From assembly GCA_004352715.1 (NCBI GenBank), contig SCFE01000017.1, positions 219,152 to 240,770 of the forward strand: a stretch of 21,619 nucleotides of DNA, read 5' to 3'. Positions 7,632-16,371 of this stretch are shown here, one piece after another (position 1 is the stretch's first letter; every line of letters starts with the position of its first letter). A program made the translations under genes and the position numbers. Below the pieces are notes generated by a model. That model did not search any database. It was not told the DNA's origin and saw only the letters and a program-made list of their open reading frames with translations. The DNA is from Hofstenia miamia (Eukaryota; Xenacoelomorpha; Acoela).

Positions 7632-9110
7632 CTATATAAAATGAGATAAACAAAAAGAATTTATTAATTGTTTGTGATATATATTTGAGATGTTTCGCAG
7701 ATGGTAAAGATACCTAACTCCAGAAGCCATTTTTTTAATTTTAGTTACTAAAAATTGTTCGAAATTTAAATCATTGTCAATCTCAACACCTAAATAATTT
7801 ATTGATTCACTTTGCTTTATTGGTACTTGATTTATATTTAGTTCAATGTTTTTTGTGAGATTTTTAAATGTTTTATGCGAGAAAATTATAAATTGTGTTT
7901 TTTCAATATTTACTTTCAATTGATTATTTGAGAAATACTTTGTTAAATGTTCGATGTCATTTTGGAGAATTTTTGTAGCATTAAAGGCATTTACATTAGT
8001 ACTTATGAGACAGGTATCGTCCGCATATTGATAAATATTACTGTTTTTTATCTGTTTCGTTATATCATTTACGTAGAGTGAGAATAGGATGGGGCCAAGA
8101 ACTGTGCCCTGAGGTACACCATGGTTAGTTGTAATATATTTTGATTTTGTGCCATTAAGTATAACTCGTTGCTGTCGATTTATAAGGAAGTTCATTATCA
8201 AATTTATAGCGTTGTCATCAAAATTATAATGCATTAATTTGTCTTTCAGTATGTCAAAGTTCATTGAGTTAAACGCTTTGCTCAAATCGAGAAGGGCAAC
8301 ACAACTACATTTATTAGAAGCTAAATTAGATTTTATTTGCTGTGATATTGACAAAATTGCATCTTGAGTGCTAAACCCATTACGGAAACCAAATTGTTTT
8401 TTCGAAAGAATATTTTCAGATATCAAATATGCATTTATTTGATTATTTAATAATTTTGCAAATAGTTTACTGGAAGGATGGCCAATGCAAATTGTCCGTT
8501 TAGAGGATCGCTTTTTTATATATAGGGCTTATGTCTGATTTCTTAAATATATCAGGGAATTCATTATCAATAATACATTGGTTAAATGCGAATAGAAGAT
8601 GTTCACTAAAGATATGAAAATGACGTTTAATAATAAAGATTGGAAGATTATAGGATGCAGTTGATTTATTTGTGTCTAAATTTTTTATTATGGTTTCTAG
8701 TTCATTTGCATTTACGAGTCTAAAATAAAAGTATGATTTTGCTGGGAATTTATTATTGTTTGTCTTTATCGTATATTGGGGAAAATTTGAAATTGCCAAG
8801 TTCCTTAAATGTTGCATTTAGATGGTCTATTATTCTTGTTTTTTCTATTGTAATTTTGTTATCAATATTTAATTCGTTAATGTCAGTTGAAAGTCCTTTA
8901 CTTTTTCCCAAAAATTTATGAATATATCGCCATTTTTCGTTTGTACTGCTTAGTTTATCCAGGTACCTTTTCTTTTCTAAGGGAGATTTTTTATTTTTTA
9001 ATTGTTTATCTTCTTTGATTTTTCGTAATTAGTACAATTAGTTGTTATCGGCTCTTTTTTAGCGAGTTCAAACTATTTTCTTTTAATTCTTACTTGGTCA
9101 TCGGCATTTG
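7632..9110 (-). pseudogene. LINE fragment 3: linker plus nearly complete reverse transcriptase core
   Basis: The longest intact LINE frame here is 264 codons (7632-8426), extendable in frame to about 8499. RT motifs in order: SKKQFGFRNGFSTQDAI, ALLDLSKAFNSMNFDIL (first catalytic Asp region), HGVPQGTVLGPILFSLYVND, IYQYADDTCLIS (YADD box intact), NNQLKVNIEKTQFIIF and NYLGVEIDNDLNFE. Upstream (8500-8817) is the RT entry (ISPIYKKA), shifted in frame, preceded to about 9110 by the endonuclease-RT linker (KWRYIHKFLGKSKG). Frame breaks near 8500 and 8820 prevent a full product, and no endonuclease is attached. It encoded the ORF2-type enzyme that copies element RNA into chromosomal nicks. Confidence 0.88.
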
Positions 9111-9114
9111 ATAA

Positions 9115-10085
9115 AGCAATAATTATTATTATTGCTGATTCTTCAAAATGATATATTTGTTGTAGTTTATTTATTAGGATATTATGATCCATTGAATTCA
9201 ATGCCTTTGATAAATATAGAGATAAAATGAATTTGTCAGTATATTTTCTCCAATCTTCTAAGACATGAGTTAAAGCATCAGTTGTTGATAAATTATTTCT
9301 AAATTCAAATTGTGCCGATCAAAGTAAATTATATTGCTCAATATTTTATTTATTTGGTTATATACAATTTCTTCAAATAGCTTACTTAGTATTGGGAGTA
9401 CAGAAATTGGTCTATAATTAATTGTGTCTTCAGTATCACTTTTTTATGTATAGGTATGATTTGTGCTATATTTTCAAATCATTTAAGATATCACAAAATA
9501 CTTATATTGCTTTTCTTAAAACCATGATGGTACTTTAGACGGTTCTTGTGATTTATTAATTTTTAAGTTTTGTTATATTTCGTTAAACTGATGTAAAGTT
9601 TTGAAGCAAAACCTAAATTGTTCTTTATACAGTAAATTATTGTGAATTTGCATTTCATTTATAGAGATATTGTCTTTGGTATCAGTCTAATTTCCTAGAT
9701 TTATAAATTTCTAATTAAGCATAATAGATGCCTGTTGTTGATCATTTATGATTTCATTTTTATCGTTTAATGATGTGATCTCTGAAAAATTATTATTGTT
9801 GAGAAAATTCGATATAAATCTCCATTTTTGTGCTACGCTTTTGTCTTCAAATGGTAATTTTAAGAAATTGTGTAAATCTATTGCATTTGGTAGATACTTT
9901 GTTTCAAATATATTTATACTTGGTAAAATGTTTGTCATTTTTATATTTACAGTAGTTTATGTATGCATTGTGTTTTAGTTTAATTAAATGCTTGTTTCAT
10001 TTGATAACCATTGCTTCCATTTAAGTAATTCATCTGGGTTCGTATTATTTTCAACTTTCTTTAATGGACATTGCTCATTAAAAAG
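9115..10085 (-). pseudogene. LINE fragment 4: endonuclease-RT linker and RT start
   Basis: Linker part: CPLKKVENNTNPDELLKWKQ near 10010-10070, then VAQKWRFISNFLNNNNFSEI in the 9711-9938 frame. RT start: YRPISVLPILSKLFEEIVYN near 9360-9415, and after shifts LYLSKALNSMDHNILINKLQ near 9170-9230. It ends there, before the YADD box. It parallels fragment 3 but is clearly diverged, so it is a separate copy in the same orientation, joined head to tail near 9112. Confidence 0.75.
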
Positions 10086-10379
10086 ATAATGTTTGTATAG
10101 TACAATATATATGATATCTACACTATTTACAAATGTATACTACACAATATATGTTAAAGTACAACTACAAACTAGGCTACAAGCTACAAATAAAAAATTA
10201 AAAACAATCATTACTATTTATTTAATATTTAATTCTTTTGTTTTTTTTTACAAATCAAGTGATTAACACTTATGAAGAATTACAACTATAGATAAAAATT
10301 AACTTGGTTCTAAAAAAATACTTTGTCTTGGTTTCGAATGTTTATTGTCCTTGAGGATATAAATAGTTGGTTTTCATTG
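10086..10379. other. AT-rich stretch, possibly a LINE 3' untranslated region
   Basis: No coding signal is readable. It lies just 3' (minus sense) of a LINE C-terminus. Confidence 0.35.
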
Positions 10380-10630
10380 TTCAATAGCTTTGTTATAATT
10401 TATGGACTTTGTACTATAATTTGATAAGTAGTTGGATCTTCTTCATTTTAGTGAAATGTTTAATGATTTTTTAAATTTATTGAAATTTCGTTCTTCTTTA
10501 ATATCTGGATGGAGTTTGTTCCATAAATCAATTGTAAAATTGGTAAATGATTTTTCAAAGATTTTCTTTTTTAAATTTGATTTTGTGATAAGTCTTAGTT
10601 CGCTTGTGTATATTTTTCTGTAATTCTACG
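10380..10630 (-). pseudogene. LINE fragment 5: C-terminal tail
   Basis: The minus strand gives KKIFEKSFTNFTIDLWNKLH, then PDIKEERNFNKFKKSLNISL, matching the 'I-x-LWNxLPxxIK...FKKxLK' tail that ends CR1/jockey-like ORF2 proteins. Only the tail remains. The missing 5' part would have lain to the right, where a plus-strand LINE now begins. Confidence 0.65.
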
Positions 10631-11753
10631 GAAGGTCTTTTCCAAAATAGTAAGAGACAATTCATAATGCATTTAGTCCACCCTGCCCAATATACCAAAT
10701 GCAAAAAATATTTTGATTAAAAAAACTTTATATGAATAATAATTCACGATGTCTTTCAGTTAATGATTTAGAAAACACATTATTACGCTACAAACAAAGT
10801 CCTAAATACGTTAACATTAATTTTCAATGTATTCAAAACAAATTTGAAAAATTACATGATCTAATGGAAAACTTCGATAATAATACAATTTTTGGAATCA
10901 CAGAAACATGGTTGAAATACAATGATACAATATCCATTCTTAAGGAAGATTTAATAATATTCAGAAAAGATAGAAATCTAAACAAATCTGACAAACTTAG
11001 AGGTGGTGGGGTTTTATTATTAGTACCCAAGAAATTTTCGCCGAAACTAAGAATGGATATAAATAAAAGAAATCAAAATTTTGAAAGCTTATGGATAGAA
11101 CTAAAAATAAATCAAGAAATAATTTTAGTCAATATTAGTTATTGTAATAGAAAACAAGCATTTATTAAATTTCAAGAAATTTTACACGAAGAACGTTCCA
11201 TGGCTTACAATGAAAGAAAGAAGATCATAATAATGGGAGATTATAACTAAAACTTTTTAAATCAAAACGAATGTAATAATATTCACGACCTAATAGATAT
11301 TCTTTAACATGGACGTATTAAATAAAACGACACCAACTAATATAAGCAGTAGAACATCATCATTATGTGATGCTTCTGAAATATCGAATTATGAAACATT
11401 TGTCTTAGATGCAGCATTTTTACCAAAAACGAAAGTAAATGTTTCTTGAAACAAAGCAATAATATTTTTATTCATTCAACTAAGCATTATCAGAGAAACA
11501 ATTTATCGATAGACTTGCTAAATCTAAACTAGACATGTTTCGATAACTTTCAATCAATTGATGAAAAGTTAGAATTTATAACAAAGAGTCTGACTATGCT
11601 GTACGACAAACATTGTCCAATAACTAAATTAAGAAACAAGATCAAACTCCATTTGTAAAGTGGAAGATATGGATTTCAAAAGAAACTAAACAGTTAATTA
11701 AAAAAAACATAAATTTTACGCAAACTATTGTAAAATTAGATGTCCAGAAAATT

Positions 11754-11937
11754 TCAAAAATACAAGAAATTAAGAAATAGTGTATCAAATAAATTAACAT
11801 ATGAGCTTATTGAAATTTTGACACGATCTTTTAAGGATGGAAAGAATGTAGCAAGAAAATAGCTATACATCAATAAATTTATCGTAGAAAAAAAACAATA
11901 TCAAATGTCTAGTTAGCAATGAAGGAAAAATCATTGA
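11754..11937 (+). repeat. 184-bp duplicated block, copy 1
   Basis: It lies in the LINE linker and is repeated at 12440-12623 with two substitutions (182 of 184 by eye). This copy is in its natural LINE context. Confidence 0.9.
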
Positions 11938-12439
11938 AAAAAGCATTGAAATTGCAAATATTATGAATCAACACTTTGTGAAACTTGATAAATTTCAAGA
12001 TGAAGATTCTATTAAAGAAATTATAAAATTCAATTACCATCATAACATAAATTTGATTCACTCACCTTTTAAATTTAAATATGTTTCACTTCATGATTTT
12101 TGTAAATGCGCAAAAATGATACAAACAAGTAAATCAAAAGGCCCAAGTTACTATCCTCTATGGTTCTTAAAAGATGCTCTATATGTATTAGCAAGACCAT
12201 TATGTGATCTCTTCAATAAATGTATTTACTATTCGTATTTCCCTAAACAATTAAAAAATGGCTGAAGCTATTCCCATTTTTAAAAAGGCAATAATGAGAA
12301 AACAGAGAATTATCGTCCAATATCTATTCTCTCAGGAATAAGCAAAATTTTTGAAAAACTCATGTATCAACAATTAACGATCTACATTGAAGAGAATAAA
12401 CTTTTATGCAAACAGCAATTTGGTTTTAGAAAAGGATTA

Positions 12440-12623
12440 TCAAAAATACAAGAAATTAAGAAATAGTGTATCAAATAAATTAAAATATGAGCTTATTGAA
12501 ATTTTAACACGATCTTTTAAGGATGGAAAGAATGTAGCAAGAAAATAGCTATACATCAATAAATTTATCGTAGAAAAAAAACAATATCAAATGTCTAGTT
12601 AGCAATGAAGGAAAAATCATTGA
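12440..12623 (+). repeat. 184-bp duplicated block, copy 2 (N-bounded, possibly misassembled)
   Basis: It begins right after QFGFRKGLS of the RT frame and ends at the single N (12624), after which RT sequence resumes. It replaces about 20-40 residues of RT. Two mismatches to copy 1 leave either a true second LINE copy or a wrong gap fill. Confidence 0.8.
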
Positions 12624-12987
12624 NAACAATAGATGACTGGCGTAGAAAATTAGACCAAGATGAAAAAGGTTATTTTGCTTCACATGATATATCAAAGGCC
12701 TTTAATTCAATTAATCATACTTTACTTAAAAAACGGAGAGAAATTTACAAATTTTAGTGATCGAACTTCTGAAATCATATATATTTGATTGTTCACAATA
12801 CGTGAAAGTAAACAATCTATCGTCAAAACAAATATTGGAGTGCCGCAAGGATCAGTTTTAGGACCACCAAATAGTTATAGACGGGGAGACCCCGTGCCAA
12901 TGGGACACCCATGACTTTTTACCGCATGGAAATGAAGCGATTCTATTGGACGCCATCTACACCTTTTTCAGATTGGTTTCAGCCAGT

Positions 12988-13232
12988 TACAAAATGAATT
13001 CAGATTTTACAAATTGAATTCAGTTATATACAAGAACTGTTCAGATAATTACAAATTCATTCGTCAATTTCTAAATTGAGTTCAGATTTTACATAATGAC
13101 TTCAGCTCTATACAATATGCTTTCTGAATTTTACACAATAGTTCGGCAATATACAAATTGAGTTCAGATATTTACAAATTGAGTTCAGATATTTACAAAT
13201 TGAGTTCAAATTTTACAAATTGAGTTCAGATG
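12988..13232 (+). repeat. Left iteron array: about 12 tandem 21-bp units
   Basis: Unit consensus is TACAAATTGAGTTCAGATAT. The four innermost units are nearly identical, while the outer ones (13010-13150) are diverged. The 21-bp period equals about two DNA turns, so any bound protein would face one side of the helix. The array is inverted relative to 14768-14823. No spacers are present, so it is not a CRISPR array. Confidence 0.85.
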
Positions 13233-13314
13233 TAAGCTAAAATGATCACAAGTAACCACACTTTTGCACTTGTGGCTTGTTCAATTTACTTCAACTTTGT
13301 ATTAATTTATCAAC

Positions 13315-13408
13315 ATGCCTCGCGGTCCTTATGCAAAAGTCTCGGCTGCTGACAGGGCGCGCATCGTTGAATGTGCGGATGGCGGTGGTGACTGGAAAGG
13401 GCTCTGTG
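13315..13408 (+). CDS. Transposase, N-terminal part (cut by gap 1)
   Basis: ATG at 13315 follows TTATCAAC. The product begins MPRGPYAKVSAADRARIVEC and reads into the start of a helix-turn-helix DNA-binding region before the N run at 13409. The ATG lies about 80 bp inside the iteron array, as expected for the gene's own element. It is more GC-rich than its surroundings, which fits a horizontally or recently acquired element. It forms one gene with 13977-14597; the frame across the gap cannot be verified. Confidence 0.7.
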
Positions 13409-13976
13409 NNNNNNNNNNNNNNNNNNNNNNNNNNNNNNNNNNNNNNNNNNNNNNNNNNNNNNNNNNNNNNNNNNNNNNNNNNNNNNNNNNNNNNNNNNNN
13501 NNNNNNNNNNNNNNNNNNNNNNNNNNNNNNNNNNNNNNNNNNNNNNNNNNNNNNNNNNNNNNNNNNNNNNNNNNNNNNNNNNNNNNNNNNNNNNNNNNNN
13601 NNNNNNNNNNNNNNNNNNNNNNNNNNNNNNNNNNNNNNNNNNNNNNNNNNNNNNNNNNNNNNNNNNNNNNNNNNNNNNNNNNNNNNNNNNNNNNNNNNNN
13701 NNNNNNNNNNNNNNNNNNNNNNNNNNNNNNNNNNNNNNNNNNNNNNNNNNNNNNNNNNNNNNNNNNNNNNNNNNNNNNNNNNNNNNNNNNNNNNNNNNNN
13801 NNNNNNNNNNNNNNNNNNNNNNNNNNNNNNNNNNNNNNNNNNNNNNNNNNNNNNNNNNNNNNNNNNNNNNNNNNNNNNNNNNNNNNNNNNNNNNNNNNNN
13901 NNNNNNNNNNNNNNNNNNNNNNNNNNNNNNNNNNNNNNNNNNNNNNNNNNNNNNNNNNNNNNNNNNNNNNNNNNNN
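13409..13976. other. Assembly gap 1 (568 N)
   Basis: Run of N inside the transposase gene. The true length is unknown. Confidence 1.
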
Positions 13977-14597
13977 ACAAAACGATAATATGGATGGACG
14001 AAACAAACATTGTCGGCGCAGACAAGCAAGGGCTCAAGCTGGCCATCGAGCTCCGATAGCTTTGCCGAGCTCCAAGGGTCCAAACGTGCACGTAATTGGT
14101 GCCATTACAAACTTCCAGATCATTAAGTGGAGCCGGATTAGAGGAGCATTTCGGTCACAAGGTGCTAAGGACTGGCTTGCTGACATGCTGCATCATCTAC
14201 CACAAGGTAATAAATAACTAATTAATTATGTATATTATGTTTGCTATGCATGTGTTGTGTTTTTAAAAATCTAAAAAACAAACAACATTTGGTTTCCTTT
14301 TTGTATTTAGGGATTGATGTTGGGCAAGTTGTATTAGTTTGTGACAATGCGCCATGCCACAGTAAAATTGAAGAGTTGCCGGGTGGATTTACCAGACTTA
14401 CAGTACGTCGATTAGGGCCCTATGCACCTATGTTAAACCCAATCGAAAACGTTTGGTCAAAGATGAAGACCCACGTAAAGCGGCACATGAGAGTGCCAAA
14501 AGTCGTTCGCCCAGGACTTGGTGAACAGCGTTGCCAACATGCGCAAGACTTTTTTGCATCTGTGCTGAGAAATGAGGACATGGCTCCCGGGCTATGA
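13977..14597 (+). pseudogene. Transposase, catalytic part, two exons with a frame break
   Basis: DDE transposase of the IS630/Tc1/mariner superfamily. After the gap, KTIIWMDETN holds the first catalytic Asp. The expected continuation, CRRRQARAQAGHRAPIALPS followed by SKGPNVHVIGAITNF, lies in another frame, so a small deletion (about 10 bases by family comparison) after MDETN breaks the gene. A 104-nt intron (14207-14310) then joins HHLPQ-G to IDVGQVVLVCDNAPCHSKIE (second Asp), followed by LGPYAPMLNPIENVWSKMK (Glu). There are 33 residues between the second Asp and that Glu. Stop at 14595-14597; AATAAA at 14627-14632. Single-copy inactivation appears recent, since all other motifs are intact. 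Confidence 0.78.
14207..14310 (+). other. Predicted 104-nt intron in the transposase
   Basis: Donor CAAG|GTAATA and acceptor TTTCCTTTTTGTATTTAG|GG. Without splicing the upstream frame stops after HHLPQGNK. With splicing the codon G|GG is restored and the protein runs on through the second Asp motif. It is AT-rich with a pyrimidine tract, as in an ordinary spliceosomal intron. Confidence 0.85.
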
Positions 14598-14626
14598 TCA
14601 GTACTTGTGGTAATATTATTATTGAT

Positions 14627-14632
14627 AATAAA
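14627..14632 (+). terminator. Poly(A) signal AATAAA of the transposase
   Basis: It lies 30 bases after the stop codon, a typical position for a cleavage/polyadenylation signal. Confidence 0.55.
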
Positions 14633-14767
14633 AAGTTACATGTTTATGGATACATTAACCTTTTTTTGGTTGTAAAGTCAATATACATTGTGTACTTTAC
14701 ATGTACTTATAATTTAGGCTCTAAATTTGGTTTGCAAAAAGTCGTCTTTGAATATACATGTATATCT

Positions 14768-14823
14768 AAACTTGATTTGTAAATATCTGAACTCAATTTG
14801 TAAATATCTGAACTCAATTTGTA
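14768..14823 (-). repeat. Right iteron array, inverted (cut by gap 2)
   Basis: Reverse complement reads TACAAATTGAGTTCAGATAT twice, then a third partial unit ending CAAATCAAGTTT. The units match the innermost left units. The array continues into gap 2, so copy number is unknown; its repetitiveness probably caused the gap. Confidence 0.85.
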
Positions 14824-15488
14824 NNNNNNNNNNNNNNNNNNNNNNNNNNNNNNNNNNNNNNNNNNNNNNNNNNNNNNNNNNNNNNNNNNNNNNNNNNNNN
14901 NNNNNNNNNNNNNNNNNNNNNNNNNNNNNNNNNNNNNNNNNNNNNNNNNNNNNNNNNNNNNNNNNNNNNNNNNNNNNNNNNNNNNNNNNNNNNNNNNNNN
15001 NNNNNNNNNNNNNNNNNNNNNNNNNNNNNNNNNNNNNNNNNNNNNNNNNNNNNNNNNNNNNNNNNNNNNNNNNNNNNNNNNNNNNNNNNNNNNNNNNNNN
15101 NNNNNNNNNNNNNNNNNNNNNNNNNNNNNNNNNNNNNNNNNNNNNNNNNNNNNNNNNNNNNNNNNNNNNNNNNNNNNNNNNNNNNNNNNNNNNNNNNNNN
15201 NNNNNNNNNNNNNNNNNNNNNNNNNNNNNNNNNNNNNNNNNNNNNNNNNNNNNNNNNNNNNNNNNNNNNNNNNNNNNNNNNNNNNNNNNNNNNNNNNNNN
15301 NNNNNNNNNNNNNNNNNNNNNNNNNNNNNNNNNNNNNNNNNNNNNNNNNNNNNNNNNNNNNNNNNNNNNNNNNNNNNNNNNNNNNNNNNNNNNNNNNNNN
15401 NNNNNNNNNNNNNNNNNNNNNNNNNNNNNNNNNNNNNNNNNNNNNNNNNNNNNNNNNNNNNNNNNNNNNNNNNNNNNNNNNNNNNNNN
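14824..15488. other. Assembly gap 2 (665 N)
   Basis: Run of N that presumably hides the rest of the right iterons and the outer transposon end. Confidence 1.
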
Positions 15489-15515
15489 TATTTGCTTCTG
15501 TTAATATAGTTATGA

Positions 15516-15769
15516 CATGTTCATTGTAACAATGTTTTTAATTATGCAACACTGTATTAAGGAAAATAATTCATAGATGTAAAACCCAACACTTGGGTAT
15601 AACATTTTATATTTTGCATAGACGTATATTTCAACATGCATTAATATTAATCAAAGATATAGTATGCAAAGGTAGGAATATAGCTATATATATATATTCA
15701 TCAATTGTGTATAATTTGTGCTAAATGTAAAAGCATGCATTACACAATGGCTCTGAGTGATGAAGTTTA
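15516..15769 (-). repeat. Repeat A, copy 3 (inverted)
   Basis: Its reverse complement aligns with 1-223: TCATCACTCAGAGCC, TTGTGTAATG, CTTTTACA, TTGCATACTATATCTTTGAT, GTTGAAATATACGTCTAT, TTTTACATCTATGAATTATT and ACATTGTTACAA occur in the same order, with short insertions including a TATATA run at 15686-15698. Confidence 0.85.
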
Positions 15770-15794
15770 GCATTGTGCGATCTTCAACCTGTAA

Positions 15795-15960
15795 AATAAC
15801 AAATGTTTGAATCAGAGAGATAATAATAATCTTTAAAAGCGTAATCTCTTATTTCGGTAATAAAGCGAAATAATTTTTCGGAAAAAACCAAAAACTAGTT
15901 TATGCAAAAACTCGCAATTTCTAATACTTAATAAACGTATGTGGTAAAACCCACATTAAG
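15795..15960 (-). repeat. Repeat B, copy 2 (inverted)
   Basis: Inverse of 2935-3107 over its full length. It lies about 25 bp from repeat A copy 3 and ends about 80 bp past the stop codon of the SAM-domain gene, so that gene's 3' region may be repeat-derived. Confidence 0.88.
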
Positions 15961-16041
15961 AAATGAACGTTACCTAAAAAACACACTAATGAACCTAATT
16001 TCCGAATTATAAATTACAAATTTTACTAAAAAAGATAAGAG

Positions 16042-16353
16042 TCAATTAGAATTAACGGTTGACTCGGATGATATGTTAATGTTTTTCTGAAGGAGTTTTA
16101 CACAAAATATTTCGTATTTGATTTGAAGCCGCATACTTTGATGGAGAATCTCTATGCGATGTGTTGGGTCAGTCACACCCATTTCCAAAAGTTGATTATC
16201 GCTAAGTTGCATCAAAACGATCCCACAAACATCGTGCTTCACAAACAATTCCCCGTATAGTTGGAAAAGTTGAGGCTCCGTCTTCTGCAGCCATTTGAGT
16301 ACGCCATTTGTGTCCCAACGATGAGGTGATGTAACATTGTCTACTTGACTCAT
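16042..16353 (-). CDS. SAM-domain adaptor, Aveugle/SAMD12-like
   Basis: 103 residues from ATG at 16353 to TGA at 16042. A single SAM domain spans about residues 11-80: W13, VLKWLQK (18-24), the LFVKHDVCGIVLMQLSDNQL stretch (36-55) and LLEMGV (55-60). This pattern (W-x-x-x-x-V-x-K-W ... F-x-x-HD-x-x-G-x-x-L-x-x-L-x-D-x-x-L-x-x-MGV) is closest to Drosophila Aveugle and vertebrate SAMD10/SAMD12, proteins of similar small size. Aveugle bridges the CNK and KSR scaffolds through SAM contacts and promotes Raf activation at the membrane. AAATTTTTTAG at 16362 is a good 3' splice site 7 bases before the ATG, so this may be the last coding exon, with a 5' UTR or a few N-terminal codons upstream. It has no disabling changes. 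Other SAM proteins remain possible. Confidence 0.72.
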   Translation of the reverse strand: MSQVDNVTSPHRWDTNGVLKWLQKTEPQLFQLYGELFVKHDVCGIVLMQLSDNQLLEMGVTDPTHRIEILHQSMRLQIKYEIFCVKLLQKNINISSESTVNSN

Positions 16354-16360
16354 CACATCT

Positions 16361-16371
16361 CTAAAAAATTT
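16361..16371 (-). other. Predicted 3' splice site upstream of the SAM-domain exon
   Basis: Minus-strand AAATTTTTTAG|AGATGTGATG. The frame is open through the site, so either an upstream coding exon joins here or the ATG 7 bases later is used. Confidence 0.5.

Larger units (their letters stand above)
10732..12866 (+). pseudogene. Plus-strand LINE, endonuclease to RT, decayed and interrupted
   Basis: The AP-endonuclease domain is in an intact 172-codon frame (10732-11250): YVNINFQCIQNKFEKL, FGITETWLKY (catalytic Glu), LRGGGVLLLV, KKIIIMGDYN, then a premature stop. Stops and shifts follow through the linker (EKLEFITKSLTMLYDKHCPI near 11560-11625). The 11963-12265 frame carries the RT entry (CKCAKMIQTSKSKGPSYYPL). 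Next come AEAIPIFKKG, ENYRPISILSGISKIFEKLM and QQFGFRKGLS, where a duplicated 184-bp block intervenes (12440-12623). Then ASHDISKAFNSINHTLL and, at about 12836-12866, GVPQGSVLGP. The frame is cut there by the transposon at 12878, so YADD and the C-terminus are absent. Confidence 0.88.
12878..15488 (+). mobile_element. Tc1/mariner-superfamily element with 21-bp subterminal iterons and an intron-bearing transposase
   Basis: The left end is near 12878 (TATAGACGGGGAGACC), directly after the LINE motif VPQGSVLGP. The same end type occurs inverted at 598-697. Inside the end lies an array of 21-bp repeats (12988-13232), which returns inverted at 14768-14823. Between them is the transposase gene (13315-14597). 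The outer right end must lie within or next to gap 2 (14824-15488), so the right limit given is only an upper bound. A 568-base gap also removes the transposase middle. Confidence 0.78.

Noticed and set aside
12988-13232. Regular repeats that could suggest a CRISPR array
   Set aside because: Units are directly contiguous without unique spacers, diverge gradually and recur inverted at the other end of a transposon, in a eukaryotic context.
13277-14217. Long open frames in several phases across 13400-13980
   Set aside because: They are produced by the run of N in gap 1. Only the ends with real bases were used for the transposase call.
14727-15529. Open frames across gap 2
   Set aside because: Made of undetermined bases; the flanks are iterons and repeat A.
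1-15960. Repeats A/B as long terminal repeats of one large retrotransposon
   Set aside because: LTRs must be direct repeats in the same order. These copies are inverted, their order differs, and no gag-pol frame lies between them.
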